Assembly: GCA_037951165.1 (NCBI GenBank)
Contig: JBBDHG010000026.1
Span: 4,853,501-4,917,500 of the forward strand
Direction: 5' to 3'
DNA from: Lophius americanus
Lineage: Eukaryota; Chordata; Actinopteri; Lophiiformes; Lophiidae
Length of the DNA stretch: 64,000 nucleotides
The position numbers and the translations under genes are program-made. Below the pieces are notes generated by a model. It saw only the letters and a program-made list of their open reading frames with translations. It did not search any database and was not told where the DNA came from. Positions 37,137 through 48,605 of the stretch are shown piece by piece. Numbering within the stretch: position 1 is the first letter of the stretch; each line of letters opens with the position of its first letter.

Positions 37137-37510
37137 CCTCGCCGACACCTTATACCCTTACACCCCACTACGGTCTCTCAGGTCGGCTTACAAGTCACTC
37201 CTTGTCATCCCACAATCTAGGCTAAGGCACAGGAGGGACCGAGCTTTTGCCATTCTAGCCCCCAATCTCTGGAATGAGTTCACTCCCCATATAAGGCTGA
37301 CCCGATCGTTTCCAGTGTTTAAATCCCGCCTCAAAACACGTTTGTTTTCCTTTCCGCTGGTTTTATTGTGTTTGTATTGGGTTTTATTGGGTTGTCTTTC
37401 TACTGTATTGGCTACTGAGTTTTGTTTCAATGTGTATTTATTGTGTTAATTGAAGGAAAAGCAGTTTGGTCAGCTTTGTTGTTTTAATTACGCTTTATAA
37501 ATAAAGTCGG
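37137..37510 (+). pseudogene. LINE ORF2 3'-end fragment
   Basis: The plus strand reads TPLRSLRSAYKSLLVIPQSR, then RDRAFAILAPNLWNE and FPVFKSRLKTRLF, the C-terminal end of reverse transcriptases of L2/CR1/Rex1-type LINEs (typically GDRAFSVAAPRLWNSLP...FKSxLKTHLF). The tail TTTATAAATAAAGT closes the element. It is 5'-truncated, as most LINE copies are. Confidence 0.75.
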
Positions 37511-37529
37511 GTTGGGTCATTTTTTGACC

Positions 37530-38660
37530 ATGTAGAACACTTTGTCCCCTTATCAGGTTACTTATGAAGTTACCAACCTCAGCAGAATCACTGAGGACCG
37601 CTCAATAACCAATGCAGCTGTTTCTGCAGAGGAAAAGCTGATTTGAATGTTACGTCTGACAAAAACACCCGGTGTAATTTCTGCCTGTTAGACATTAATT
37701 CAAGTAGACTCTCATGCAATAATGGAAATTCCTAGAGCTTTTTTTCATCTTAAATCTTTTGCCACATTTTGCATGCGGTGAAGAGAAGCTGTTCTCTGCT
37801 TAAAACAAATAAATGTTTACAACCTATTAAATAACTGATAGAGGTTCAACAAAACAGGCATAATATATGCTGGTGCAAAATACAACAAAAAAAAAAGAAA
37901 GTTCGACAGAACATTGGCGCACTTTTACAAGAAAGTCTAGCGCGTCCATGATGTGAAATCTTTAAATAACATGTTAAAATAAAACATTCAAAATTCTCCA
38001 GCCTACACTCTGCTGCTGCTCCGATCAGTGAGGGAGCCCGTCAGACTTCTTCATACATCGTTTTAGGGGATTTTGTATCGTGGCTTCTGCTCTTTCATCA
38101 TATTTTTAAACCCTTAGTTTTCCACAGTGGAGTATATCTTCATGTCTGCAGCAATAAACATCCTGATAGATTTAGTAATAGCTTTACTGCTCTGATTCAG
38201 CTTAGTTGTTTTGTGTCTTGGCTCCTGACAGATCAGGGGGATGTTGCTTCAAATGTGTCTATGTCTGCATTGTGATTACCAAATGACTTTCTTGGAACAC
38301 AGTTTCTACTTACTGTAAAGGTTTTGTACACCGCCGTCAGTTAACATTACAAGGAAGCCAAAATGCTCTTATGCCTTTAAGTTTAATGGTGTGGGAGGCT
38401 TTTCAAGCTCCTCTTGTGTACATGACTGTCTGTCAAATACGTTACAATATGGCTTTCACGTGGCCACACAACTGTGTCCCAGTCACATGACCATCTACCC
38501 ACTCTGTTTATCTTCTCATTAGATCTCTACACTGAGAATTAGACCATTTATGGCTTTTAAAAGATGCCCGTGAAAGTTTTTTCACACATGATCCATTTCT
38601 CGATCATGTGCGCTCCAATTTGTGGTAGGCTGATCAGTGCTCAACCGGTTTCCCTTGCAC
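37530..38660. other. Intergenic, no gene seen
   Basis: No gene or clear repeat recognised. Confidence 0.5.
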
Positions 38661-38663
38661 CAC

Positions 38664-39452
38664 AACATAACATTATAACCACTAACAGATGATTTCAGAG
38701 TAACTGGAGTCCCCTTTTCAAATTTCATTACAGACCAGGTAAACATTTATTACACTCCTCTAATGTGTATAAACACAATGGAGAAGCACAACCTCTTCAG
38801 ATGGTAGATGTGATTGTAACAGAGGTCAATTTAACTCTATATAAAGTTGAGAAGGAACTAGATTACTCGATGAAGATGAAAGACCTAAAATGTTGCCGCT
38901 TTGAGAAGAGGTTAAGATCATCCACCAGCTAACAGCTAAGGTAAATTATTGTTTTTTTCACATTAATCATTTTTGCTTTTCTTTGTTTTTTAAAGAACCT
39001 CTTGATGCATATGTGAGATGTCAGACCAGACCTGGATGCGCCTATTTTTCCACGGCTTGCTATTTAAAATGCCACATCAGCACAGTCATATTCCATCATT
39101 GTTCTTTTGTTCAAGCCCAAGAAATAGGCTAGCATAAAATTCTGATTGACAGAGTTGTGATGGCTATGTGACTGCCTTAGAGTATCTCCAGATACTTCCT
39201 GGTCTGCAGCGGTTCGTACCTAACGAACTAGGCCAATTAAGGACAGCTGGTGAACTGCCGACAGAGTCCAACAGGTAGCCGAGGCCAATTGATGCCAGTG
39301 GGGCACAATGGCTACCTGTGTGGCGCAATACAAGAGAAGAGGTACTGCAGCACAAATGTCTTTAAAAATGAAAGCTGGTTCTTGTTGGTAGGTGTCTGAA
39401 CATAGCGCACAGCAGAGTTTTTCTGTCATGCAGCAGGTGGTTATAACATTAT
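38664..39452 (+). pseudogene. Tc1/mariner-like relic (family A), copy 3
   Basis: The left end CATAACATTATAACCACTAA and the right end GCAGGTGGTTATAACATTA resemble inverted termini. The interior holds GTTGTGATGGCTATGTGACT, CTGGTCTGCAGCGGTTCGTA and AGGTGTCTGAACATAGCGCA, matching transposase regions of family A in sense orientation. Much of the 3' half is deleted and the frame is broken. Confidence 0.6.
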
Positions 39453-39849
39453 TATATTTACATTATACATTGATTGTATATGGTTTGGCACATCATTCAC
39501 CCCTTCACCCAGTTTCATGATAAGGAGTTGATTAACATGGACAAAAAATAAAGTCATATCTTGCCCAACCCTTTTAAGGAATTTAATGAAAATCTTCAAT
39601 TAATTTATCGTTGATAGATGAAAATTATTTAAAAAAAATCAGACTATTGAAGAAAAGGGAAGAAAAAATCTGGCTCTGTCCATTTACACAGATTAAATAA
39701 AATTCTAATCAAATCCTACCAACAGACAAAAGCCGGTGAAAAGAAAATACCTATGGTAATAAATAAAACTGTTGAAAACACATTTGTTTGGCCTAAAAAT
39801 AGAAAGTAATTAAACAGATGATTTATAGATGTATTAATTGTGAAGTAGT
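39453..39849. other. Intergenic, no gene seen
   Basis: AT-rich spacer between two transposon relics. Confidence 0.5.
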
Positions 39850-41508
39850 AGACAGAGGTAGGAGTCGACCTCCAGCATCTTCTTTCTGCAAACTTTGTAT
39901 CAGCCAATAACCCAGTGGATTTCTACGATAACTCCTTGAGTAGCATCCTTGATCATCACGCCACCTGTAAAAACTACAATAGTGACCTTCTCCCGCTCAG
40001 CCCCCTGATTCACCAGCGAGCTACGGAAAATGAAGGCCTCTGGGCGTGTCCTTGAGCGGCGTTACAAGGCTTCAGGTCTCACTGTCCACAAGCTAGCCTT
40101 TCGGGAACACCAAAAGGCCTACTCAAAGTCCCTTAGAGAGGCTCGGTCACTGTTGTACTCGAACATTATCCAAACCAGTCCTGGAAATTCTAAGCAGTTG
40201 TTTTCCACTGTCAACCATCTTTTTAAATCACAAACCTTCCAACTTACAGAAATTACAGAAGAGCACTGTAATAATTTCATGGCTTTCTTCAAATCAAAAA
40301 TTGACTCAATCCGTTCTGTCCTTTCTGGTTCCTCCTCTCTACCTATCCAGTCTGCTTACTCACCGTTTGAGATCTCCCAGCGTCTAAGGTGCTTCCCAGA
40401 AATCTAAAAGCAGGAGGTTGAGTTTATCATCAGGACGATGAAGCCCTCGACCCCTTTCCTACAGCCCTAGTGAAAACTAACATTTCTTCCATCAGTCCCC
40501 TGATCACCGCTGTAATAAATCAATCCCTCCAGGCCGGCTTTGTTCCATCTGCCCTAAAAGCCGCCATAATCAGACCACTCCTAAAAAAAACTTCCTTTCG
40601 ATTCAGAAGTTTTTGCCAATTACAGGCCCATTTCCAAACTCCCATTCCTCTCCAAAGTTCTGGAAAAAGTAGTTGCTGCCCACCTCCAGGACCACCTCAA
40701 ATACAACAAGCTCTTTGAAACCTTTCAGTCTGGTTTCAGCTCCGCCCACAGCACAGAAACAGCTCTGCTTGGAGTCATAAATGACCTACGGATGGCAGGA
40801 GATGCTGGTTCACCTTCCCTCCTGATTCTCCTTGATTTGTCTGCTGCCTTCGACACAGTTGACCCTGGAATACTCCTACACCGCCTACATCAAACCACTG
40901 GACTCACTGCCACGGCCCTAAACTGGTTTCAATCCTACTTCACCGACAGAACAGAATACATTTCCTTTGGGAGTTCAAGGTCCTGGAAACACACCTTTAA
41001 CTATGGGGTCCCCCAGGGATCAGTCCTTGGCCCCATTCTCTTTATATTGTACATACTCCCCCTTGGCTGTGTCATCAGTCGATATTGTCTCTCATTCCAT
41101 TGCTACGCTGATGACACGCAAACCTACACAAAAACGGTTCCTCCGCAGCGTCTCCATCCTCATCGTCATCATCATCTCCCCTGTCAACTGTCCGCGCTTG
41201 TCTGGAGGAGATAAAGTTGTGGATGAAAAACAACTTTCTCCAGTTGAACAGCTCCAAAACCGTAGCAATTTTAATTGGCACCCCTCATCAGACCCAGTCT
41301 TCCTCCATAACCAGTATTACCTTCTCTGGTCACGACATTCCCCTCTCTTCATCAGTCACCAACCTCGGTGTAAGATTTGACCCTCAACTCACTTTTGAAT
41401 CCCACATCAAACACATCGGCAAGATCTCCTTTCACCATCTCAGAAATATCTCGAAACTCCGTTCTTCACTCACCACCCACCACCACTATTATTATTATTA
41501 TTATTAAG
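39850..41508 (+). pseudogene. L2-like LINE, reverse transcriptase pseudogene
   Basis: Four plus-strand blocks in alternating frames make a broken non-LTR retrotransposon ORF2. 40030-40407 is the linker before the RT (ERRYKASGLTVHKLAFREHQ). 40470-40718 is the early RT region. 40792-41214 carries the catalytic core: motif A LLDLSAAFDTVD, motif B GVPQGSVLGP and motif C HCYADDTQ. 41217-41507 is the thumb side (FLQLNSSKTVAILIGTPHQT; SVTNLGVRFDPQLTFESHIK). The element ends in (TTA)n at 41490-41508, as expected for L2-type LINEs. The endonuclease is missing and frameshifts near 40405, 40720-40790 and 41215 kill it. Confidence 0.88.
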
Positions 41509-41974
41509 TAGGCTGATGTTAACATTTTGATCTAGTGTTTCTAATTTGCTTTCATGCCTTTTGCAAAACAAATTTTGACTTCACTAAATATATTTTCTGC
41601 AAGAATAAACATTACTTACAAAAGTCATGGTCATTAATAGAAAAGTGCTTGTTGCACTATAGTTTGATCCTATGGTCCTATAATGAATACTCTTCTCCAA
41701 TGAATGTCTATTTAGCATAGAAGTATGATGTGTTTTCCAGCTCACTAAGACCGACCACTATCCAATATCAGTGCTTTTTGATCACAAAACAACAAAGAAA
41801 ATGTGAAGAGTCGATATCCAAAATTAAATCCTCTCACAAACCATCTGAAACACTATCGTTCTTTAGAAAACCCCTGCTAAAATAAAACTAAACAATGATT
41901 TCATTATAACATGATATTGAAGATATTGGTATTATACGAAGAAGATATGTAAATATTGGTAGAACATTTTATAG

Positions 41975-42140
41975 TGATGGAGCTGCCAGGCAAGAGAAAG
42001 AAGGGAAAGACCAAAGAAGAGGGTTCTGGATGTGGCAAGAGAGGACACGCAGTTGGTTAGTGTGACAGAGAAGGATGCAGAGGACAAGATGGAAACAGAT
42101 GAACCGCTGTGGTGACCTCTAAAGAAGTCAGCTGAACAAG
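41975..42140 (+). mobile_element. LINE 3'-end fragment with conserved tail
   Basis: GAGCTGCCAGGCAAGAGAAA, a purine-rich stretch and AACCGCTGTGGTGACCTCTA followed by AAGAAGTCAGCTGAA match the 3' end of a widespread teleost LINE. The final stretch resembles the tail of the SINE at 57643-57900. Confidence 0.55.
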
Positions 42141-44370
42141 AAATATTTCATGTGTAAAGATTGGAACGTCTCCCACAAAAAATTCAGAATATGCAATAAA
42201 ACACTTTGTACAGTATCACAAATTTTTATGGATGAAAAATCAAAGTTAGATTGCACATTGTTGAACGCAATGTCAAAGATTTGAAATAGACACACACAAA
42301 GACAAAGAAACCCTCTCCTTTGTTTCTCTTGAGTCTTGAGATGTATCTCCTGCCCTTCCTCTGCACTAGATTGATGGTTGCACCGCCTCCCTCTCATAGG
42401 CCTAACCACTGCTATCCTGTTGCCTTGACTACTGGTGTGTCAGGGGACTTCATCCTGATCCACTGCGTGATATTCTCTGACACTAGTTCAGAGAGACTGC
42501 CACCGAGCAGCGCTGAAAGCAAGAATAACAGGAGAGCTCATTTAGTCTCCAGCTCCTCACCCATCAGCGACTCGCTGCTCTGCTCATCCACCGCGCAGTC
42601 GGCTTCCTTCTGTGCTCTGAACACAACCAGTTTGTTTGATTTACGTTCAAGTCAAGAGAGGCAAGCTGCAGAGAGAATGAAAAGTGTTTTCTCCACCCTA
42701 AGCAGAGTTGAGGATTGGATACTAAAATGTTATTATTTTATTTGAATAAAAAAAGGAGGAACTGATCCTTTTGGTGGGCCGGCAACTAATGCTTATCATC
42801 TCTGCTTGATGCTATCATACAGTAGTCCTCATTGTGCTGCATTTTGTGCAATGCAGAGAAGGGGATTTCTGTTTGCACATGAGCTTCAGAAATGTTTTAA
42901 ACCCCTTGATGTTTTACATCAGTGTCTCAGCCCTTTTTTTTTCCAAGTCAAGTTTTTCCAAGTCCTTTCAAAGTTTACAAAATCATTACAGTCTGAAATG
43001 TTTTTAAAAATGACATTACATCCATCTGTCAGCCAGTGCATCTACAATCAGTCTGGTTATAGAGAGAAAGGAGGGGTAGGTATGACTTACTATAAATGGG
43101 AAACCTGAGTTGGGGCAGATGCATACAACTGCTTTAATTTGGGATTTGGATCTCCTGGTCCAAATCAAGAAACAGTCGCCTTGGTTCTTGTTTTATATGT
43201 AATTTTCAAACTCATCCAACTTTTCCAAAAACACGTCTTCACTATATGCCGTTATGTCATTCATTGTCCTTCTACATAATGAGACTCACAGAAAAAACAT
43301 TGCATATTCTTTTGCAACATATGGGCCTTAAATTGAATTGGTAGTTGCTTTGCATGCAGGAAATAGTGTGGCGTTTTAGGCTTAGCCACTATTTTAATCC
43401 CCAAACAGCTAACCTCCAGTGCTTTCTCGGCCACTTTTGCTCGCTCCATTGCTTCTGCTGGTTGGTTTTGCTGGTTATTCAAGCAAATATTCTTGTTTCA
43501 ATGGCACACCTGTAATGGCTAGCAATTGATGATTTGTGATCAGGTGAATATTGAGTACACTCACACTGGCACTTAGATGGAGAGAAGAGATTAAAGGATA
43601 AGACAAAAGTAGTTGTCTTCCCACTGTCTTGCTTCTGTTAAGCTACCACTGGATGAAGAAGTTTATGAATCAGGTTCAGTTTTATCTGATTCTGGGGCCT
43701 ACCATGGAAGCAGAACCACATAATGCAACATCTCATGATGCATTTTCTGTAAAAGGGAAAAAAAACACGCAGACACAGACTGCTCATTTGCTGGTCATAA
43801 GTTGACGTGATATAATAAAAGGAACACGAGACAATTTTTAATGATTTTGGCTGGGCAAGGTTGTAAACCTATGTAAGACCCTAAAGAAGGTAATACTATT
43901 TTCATGTTGGTTTGCATTTAGTAGCTGGGGCATCTGTGTCCTTCAATTCAAATGTTCCAGCATGGAATTTTAATTAATTCCATGACGTCTGCAGCTTCAT
44001 GATATTTTTTGATGCCAAACCTAATGAAGCCACAGATGGCAAAGAGAGAGGCTGTTTCAGGTCAAGCATGATACAAATAAACTGTATTATCAAACTAACT
44101 ACCTGTTGTGATGACATATTTGAATAAAACTTGTCCATCCAACAGTCCAAATAGTTGCCAATTTATTCTGTACACTGACATGCATCTTTTTGTTTTTAAA
44201 TACAGATGTAAACTTGAGCACCATTTTGATTCTGTTTCCTGCACACAAAAGCCGATTCACTGCCAAACGTGTAATGGGCTCCATCAGCAGTGTGTCATGC
44301 TTTATGGATTCACTTCTGTGTTTTCACACACACCCTTCACCTCTCCTAGTCTTCCTCGCTGCAGCAAGAA
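42141..44370. other. Intergenic, no gene seen
   Basis: A more GC-rich block at 42340-42700 contains a 141-codon open frame with no recognisable domain. No gene is called. Confidence 0.45.
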
Positions 44371-44379
44371 GTAATGAGC

Positions 44380-44850
44380 ATCTGGAGGAAGAATAAAGGC
44401 TGTCTTTGTTGTGACAGGAAAGAGAGGTCAGCCTAAGATTGGCAAACAGCAGTGAAACCTGGCCGGTCAGAGGTTTTACAGGACCCTCTGTAGCCTTAGG
44501 GAGGGGGGCTACCGGCTGCACTGGAGCCTGTGAGAAACCGTCTCATTAGGCAGGGAACCCAGTGGAAAAAGTGGACCATACAAAGCGGAGATGGTTATGG
44601 GGGTTGGGGACAAAGGGAGATAGACTGTTGCGGTGTAATCGAGGGGAATTGCAAACATTGGATGTGGAATGGCAATCTCACGGGGCTGCTGTGTATCAAA
44701 CAACCCTCGCAGACCGTGTTCAGCTTCCAAATCTCTTCTGTAAGAGTGGAAGCGGCGAGAGCGTGGTTCTCGGAGCAGAGGGGGTCGTGGGGGATGTCAG
44801 CGCAGAGCAAGATCTCCAAGTTATTTCTGTCAAAACATTTTCCATTGCAG
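44380..44850. other. GC-rich intergenic block, possible regulatory sequence
   Basis: Clearly richer in G+C than its surroundings, with open frames on both strands, which is what GC-rich non-coding DNA produces. No recognisable protein or repeat. It lies 4 kb upstream of hpcal1 and could be a conserved non-coding element, but this is inference. Confidence 0.25.
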
Positions 44851-46880
44851 CAAGTAGCAATTTTAAGAGATTACACAAAAATAGACCGGTTACATGCTGC
44901 GAAAACACATAAAATGTCTGCAATTCCTCAGTTGCAGTCTTGCATGAATATATAGCAATCACATTTTACAAAGAGTGGGAAAAAGGGCTTCAGGAAGTAA
45001 AATAACTGCCAACGCACCTAGATTGGAACCCCTAATTTATTCATATGCAAAGCACATTTACACTAGATTGTACTGTATGTATCTAGTGTGTATCATGTTG
45101 TAGATAAAGTATAAACCATAACTGTTATTATTAATTTATACTCTTGAAGACTAGAAACTAGATTTATACCAGAACTTCGGTTCATTTCCGACAGTCTCTT
45201 CATTTTGATCCATGAATGATGCTGAGCTTAAAAAAACATATATCTATAAATATCAAATCAACTTAATTGTTGGCCCATGCTTTTATATTCCCCTGTTTTG
45301 AGTGCCAGTAAAAATGAGTACTGAGTCAGAAATAGACATTGATGACCATAATAGAAATAGAAACTTTCTGTAATGACAGAGGAGACAGAAGCAGGGCAGT
45401 ACAGATTTCTGCGGACCAATAAACATGGAACTTGAGTAAATTAGTGGTGCAGTGAAAGAATTATAGCAGAAAGACCAAACATTTGATAATAAGTTTAATC
45501 CCTCAGTATTCCTATCACATTGTTCTTAAAACCCATGCAAAGTTCACCATGGCAGAGACCCACATGTCCCAAACAGCAGTTCCGCTATAAAACAAGCGGC
45601 AGAAGTCTGTGTGACAAGGAGTCTGTCTGCCTCCTTGGCAAAAACAGACAGTCTATTTTTTCTCATCTTTGTTTGTCTATTTGCATGGTTACACAAAACC
45701 TACTTGACAGACTTTCATGAACAGATAAAATTATGGAGTGGATGTGGAAAAGGAGCGGAGTTGGGAATTTGGTTTTCCTTTCCTTATGATGCAATGTAGG
45801 ACTTCACTAAATCCCGTTATCTCACATGAACTATCAGGGGGTTGCGTGGTTGAGCATAGGTCAAGGATGAATCCAGGAAATTTTGGAGTGGATCTGGAAA
45901 AAGGGGCGGAGTCAGTAAAAAAATTTCCCCCTACATCCAGGCCAAACACACTAGCATTTCTTACGACCCGGTCTGTAGTGTCGATTGGCGCCACCAATGG
46001 CTGCTGAGTCAGGGTTTTTCGGCCATTGACCCCGCTTTGGGTTCGGTTCTCGGGTCTCTCTCGTCTCTGCGCTCTCATGGGGTGCATTGAACACAAACAA
46101 CTACACCACTCATTAGTGTTACTGCCTGTCTGTCAAGGACAAGATTTTTGTTGTTGTGTTTAACACAAGGTTGGTCACGCCCACTTTTGATCAGAAATAG
46201 TTATCAATTTCAAATAAAACATCCTAGGCTAGCTTTTGGAGGTCACATGCACACGCTCAGACACACAAAGACAAAAATAAAATATCCACTGCAAGATCAA
46301 ACTGCATTGTATACCAATCTTGGTACAAACCATAATTATACGGACAGATGGATTACGAAAAAAATTAAAATATGTCCCATCTTTTTTTAACATCGCAAGA
46401 TGTGGCTGTTTGGATGGCTTTTCTCAATAACACATAAAGTACTTGACGGAAAAAATCCTCAAGTGTTGGAACTAGATCCAACTGCCACTTATGAAGTATA
46501 AATTCAAAGTCATCATACTATAAAATTGGGACTATACTTGGGATATGGTGTTTACATGGAGATCTGGAAAATCTGGTTATTCTTATACCTACATACAAGA
46601 TAAATACTAGCTGCATGGTTACTGATAGCATGCTTTGGAAATTTGGATAAAATATACAGCTGTAACAGTTTCCAAGATTTTTGAGAGTTTCCAGCTATAA
46701 TATCCAGGTTTTTCAACCGGTTTATCAGAGACGGATCGTAACCATTTTTTTTTTACAGGCAATATTCTGGAGCTTATTAGCGCGCACAAATTAGAAAAGT
46801 GCATCTGTAAGAAATAAGATGTAATATTCTGCCTAACATCTGGACTCATAGATTTCTTTTCATCCATCGTAGTGACAGAG
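44851..46880. other. Intergenic, no gene seen
   Basis: No recognisable gene or RNA. Two near-identical phrases, GAGTGGATGTGGAAAAGGAG (from 45735) and GAGTGGATCTGGAAAAAGGG (from 45886), suggest a small repeat. Confidence 0.45.
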
Positions 46881-46884
46881 GATG

Positions 46885-47240
46885 TTTGTTACTGACATTT
46901 GCTCCCAGCTGCCTCCCTCTCCAGTTAGGCCTTGACTTCGATTCATAAAACTGCAGGAAATTACACCCATGTGACAATTATGAGACAAGTGGGCGTCCCC
47001 GTGAAGAGAAGACCTCATCTAAATTCTTGCTCCTCATTGGTGGAAAGCCAGATGGAATTGCTCTTGTGCCGGGAGCGATGGGATTTCAATAATTGAAAGA
47101 ACATGGGGATAATACAGATCTCCCTCTCCCTCTCAGATAAATCCATTATAGGTACCTCAGAGGGATGGAGGTGTTAATCAGAGGGATTATTATGCAATCT
47201 AACCGCAGGTATTAGCAGAGCAGCGCCAGTTAGTATAAAT
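46885..47240. promoter_or_regulatory. Candidate conserved non-coding element upstream of hpcal1
   Basis: This non-repetitive segment has dense homeodomain-type cores: GACAATTATGAG, GTGTTAATCAGAGGGATTA and TTATGCAATC at 47170-47200, plus TTTCAATAATTG. Such clustering is typical of developmental enhancers. It is a guess from motif density only. Confidence 0.25.
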
Positions 47241-48190
47241 AGTAATAGTTTTTCTTTCTATGTGTCATACTTCATTCTTTTCATCTTCCTTCCTCTGCAC
47301 ATCTCCTTCTCGCTCCCTCCCACACACACTTTACCAGAGACACGCTGTGAAAGAGGAGCTCAGCCATCATACGTTTGTGCTATTTGCATTTACCAGTTTT
47401 CATTGTTCAAACGTTTTATGCACATTTCAGAGGGTTCTTCCTAAATATGCTGGATGTTCCTGAGGAGAATATAGAGATGGATGCATCAGAGCTTTCCATA
47501 AAGTTGGTATTCATAACATTTTCCCTAGTTGAAAAAAAGGGATTTCTTTCTGTTCCCACAACCACACCTTGTTAAAAAGTTTTTCCGAATATAATAAACG
47601 TTTGGCTTACGAACAAAGTTATTCCTTCACCAGTTGGTTTCCAAACGCAAAGTGTCCTATATAATACATTTTTACCTTTTCATGGCACCCCGAATTAGAA
47701 CGATGTCATCGTGTTCATCTGTTATTGTTAATGCAAACTATACAAAGTAGCTCCATATATTTTGTTTTTTGTGGTCGCCATGGAAACTTGTTTTAGGTGA
47801 ATCAGGAGTAATAGTGCCGTGTGTTAGTTTGAACTTTGTACAAAATGCATTTTTGTCGTTTCCATGGAAACATGATTTTGAGGATGAATCTGAATGCTGG
47901 TCAGCTTCGCCAACCTTAAAACATTATTCTACCTTGTAAGAAGTCTTACCTCTCAATGTTTTTGAACTTTCTACAAATAAGATGTTGTGTTTTTTCGGCC
48001 GGGCTGTCATCTTGTCCAAAGGATATTTTTTCTCGCTAAAGTTAAAACACAAAATTTTATCTTCTCTATCTATATCTCTATATCTCTATCTATCCTCTAA
48101 ATCTAAAAGGTTCCTTTTAGATTTGAAGTGAAGATGTGACATTCTGAGGGAAGAATTACTGCTTATTCTTTTCATGGATTTGCATTTTTT
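47241..48190. other. hpcal1 upstream region
   Basis: No gene. A CTATCTATAT-type microsatellite lies at about 48064-48100. Confidence 0.5.
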
Positions 48191-48195
48191 TTATT

Positions 48196-48605
48196 TATAA
48201 AAGGGGAGTGTCTCAGTCTCTGTTTGCATTGTGAGTTTTATCCAGCACCTGTTTCCAACCGAATGGAGTGTGCATTTTCTCATAAAGCAGGGGATTATTT
48301 TTGAGCTTTCTCAGTGTTTGGAATCGCTTGCGTTCGGACTCCAGATTTGTCTCTCAGCTCGGTCGTCTCTGGAGCATCTTCAACACTTGTTTTATCACAA
48401 GTCTGCTACAAAATGAGAGAAATTATTGAACCGATTAATCATTTACGACATCCCTACAAGGATATTTATGAGAGTTGTTGGTCTCCTGCAGGAGCAGAGG
48501 AAGTTGAGCAGCCAACGACGTGGGGAGAAAAAGCTGAAGGGGAAGTGGAAGGAGAAGAAAGTAGACCACCAGCTAAGTTATCTGTCTGCCTGAAAACGCT
48601 GAGTC
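48196..48605 (+). promoter_or_regulatory. Possible proximal hpcal1 promoter and 5' UTR
   Basis: TATAAAAG at 48196-48203 could direct transcription from about 48228 and give a 5' UTR continuous with the first coding exon. Alternatively CTCCTGCAG ending at 48491 is a good splice acceptor, so 48492-48605 may be the UTR part of an exon joined to a distant first exon. If the unspliced form exists, an upstream open frame (48314-48613) would overlap the main start codon and could dampen translation. Confidence 0.35.

Noticed and set aside
42320..42745. 141-codon plus-strand open frame as a gene
   Set aside because: Serine-rich, low-information composition, no domain, no splice or poly(A) context. 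Expected by chance in a GC-richer block.
44530..44962. Overlapping open frames on both strands as a gene
   Set aside because: Open frames on several strands at once reflect GC-rich DNA. None gives a recognisable protein.
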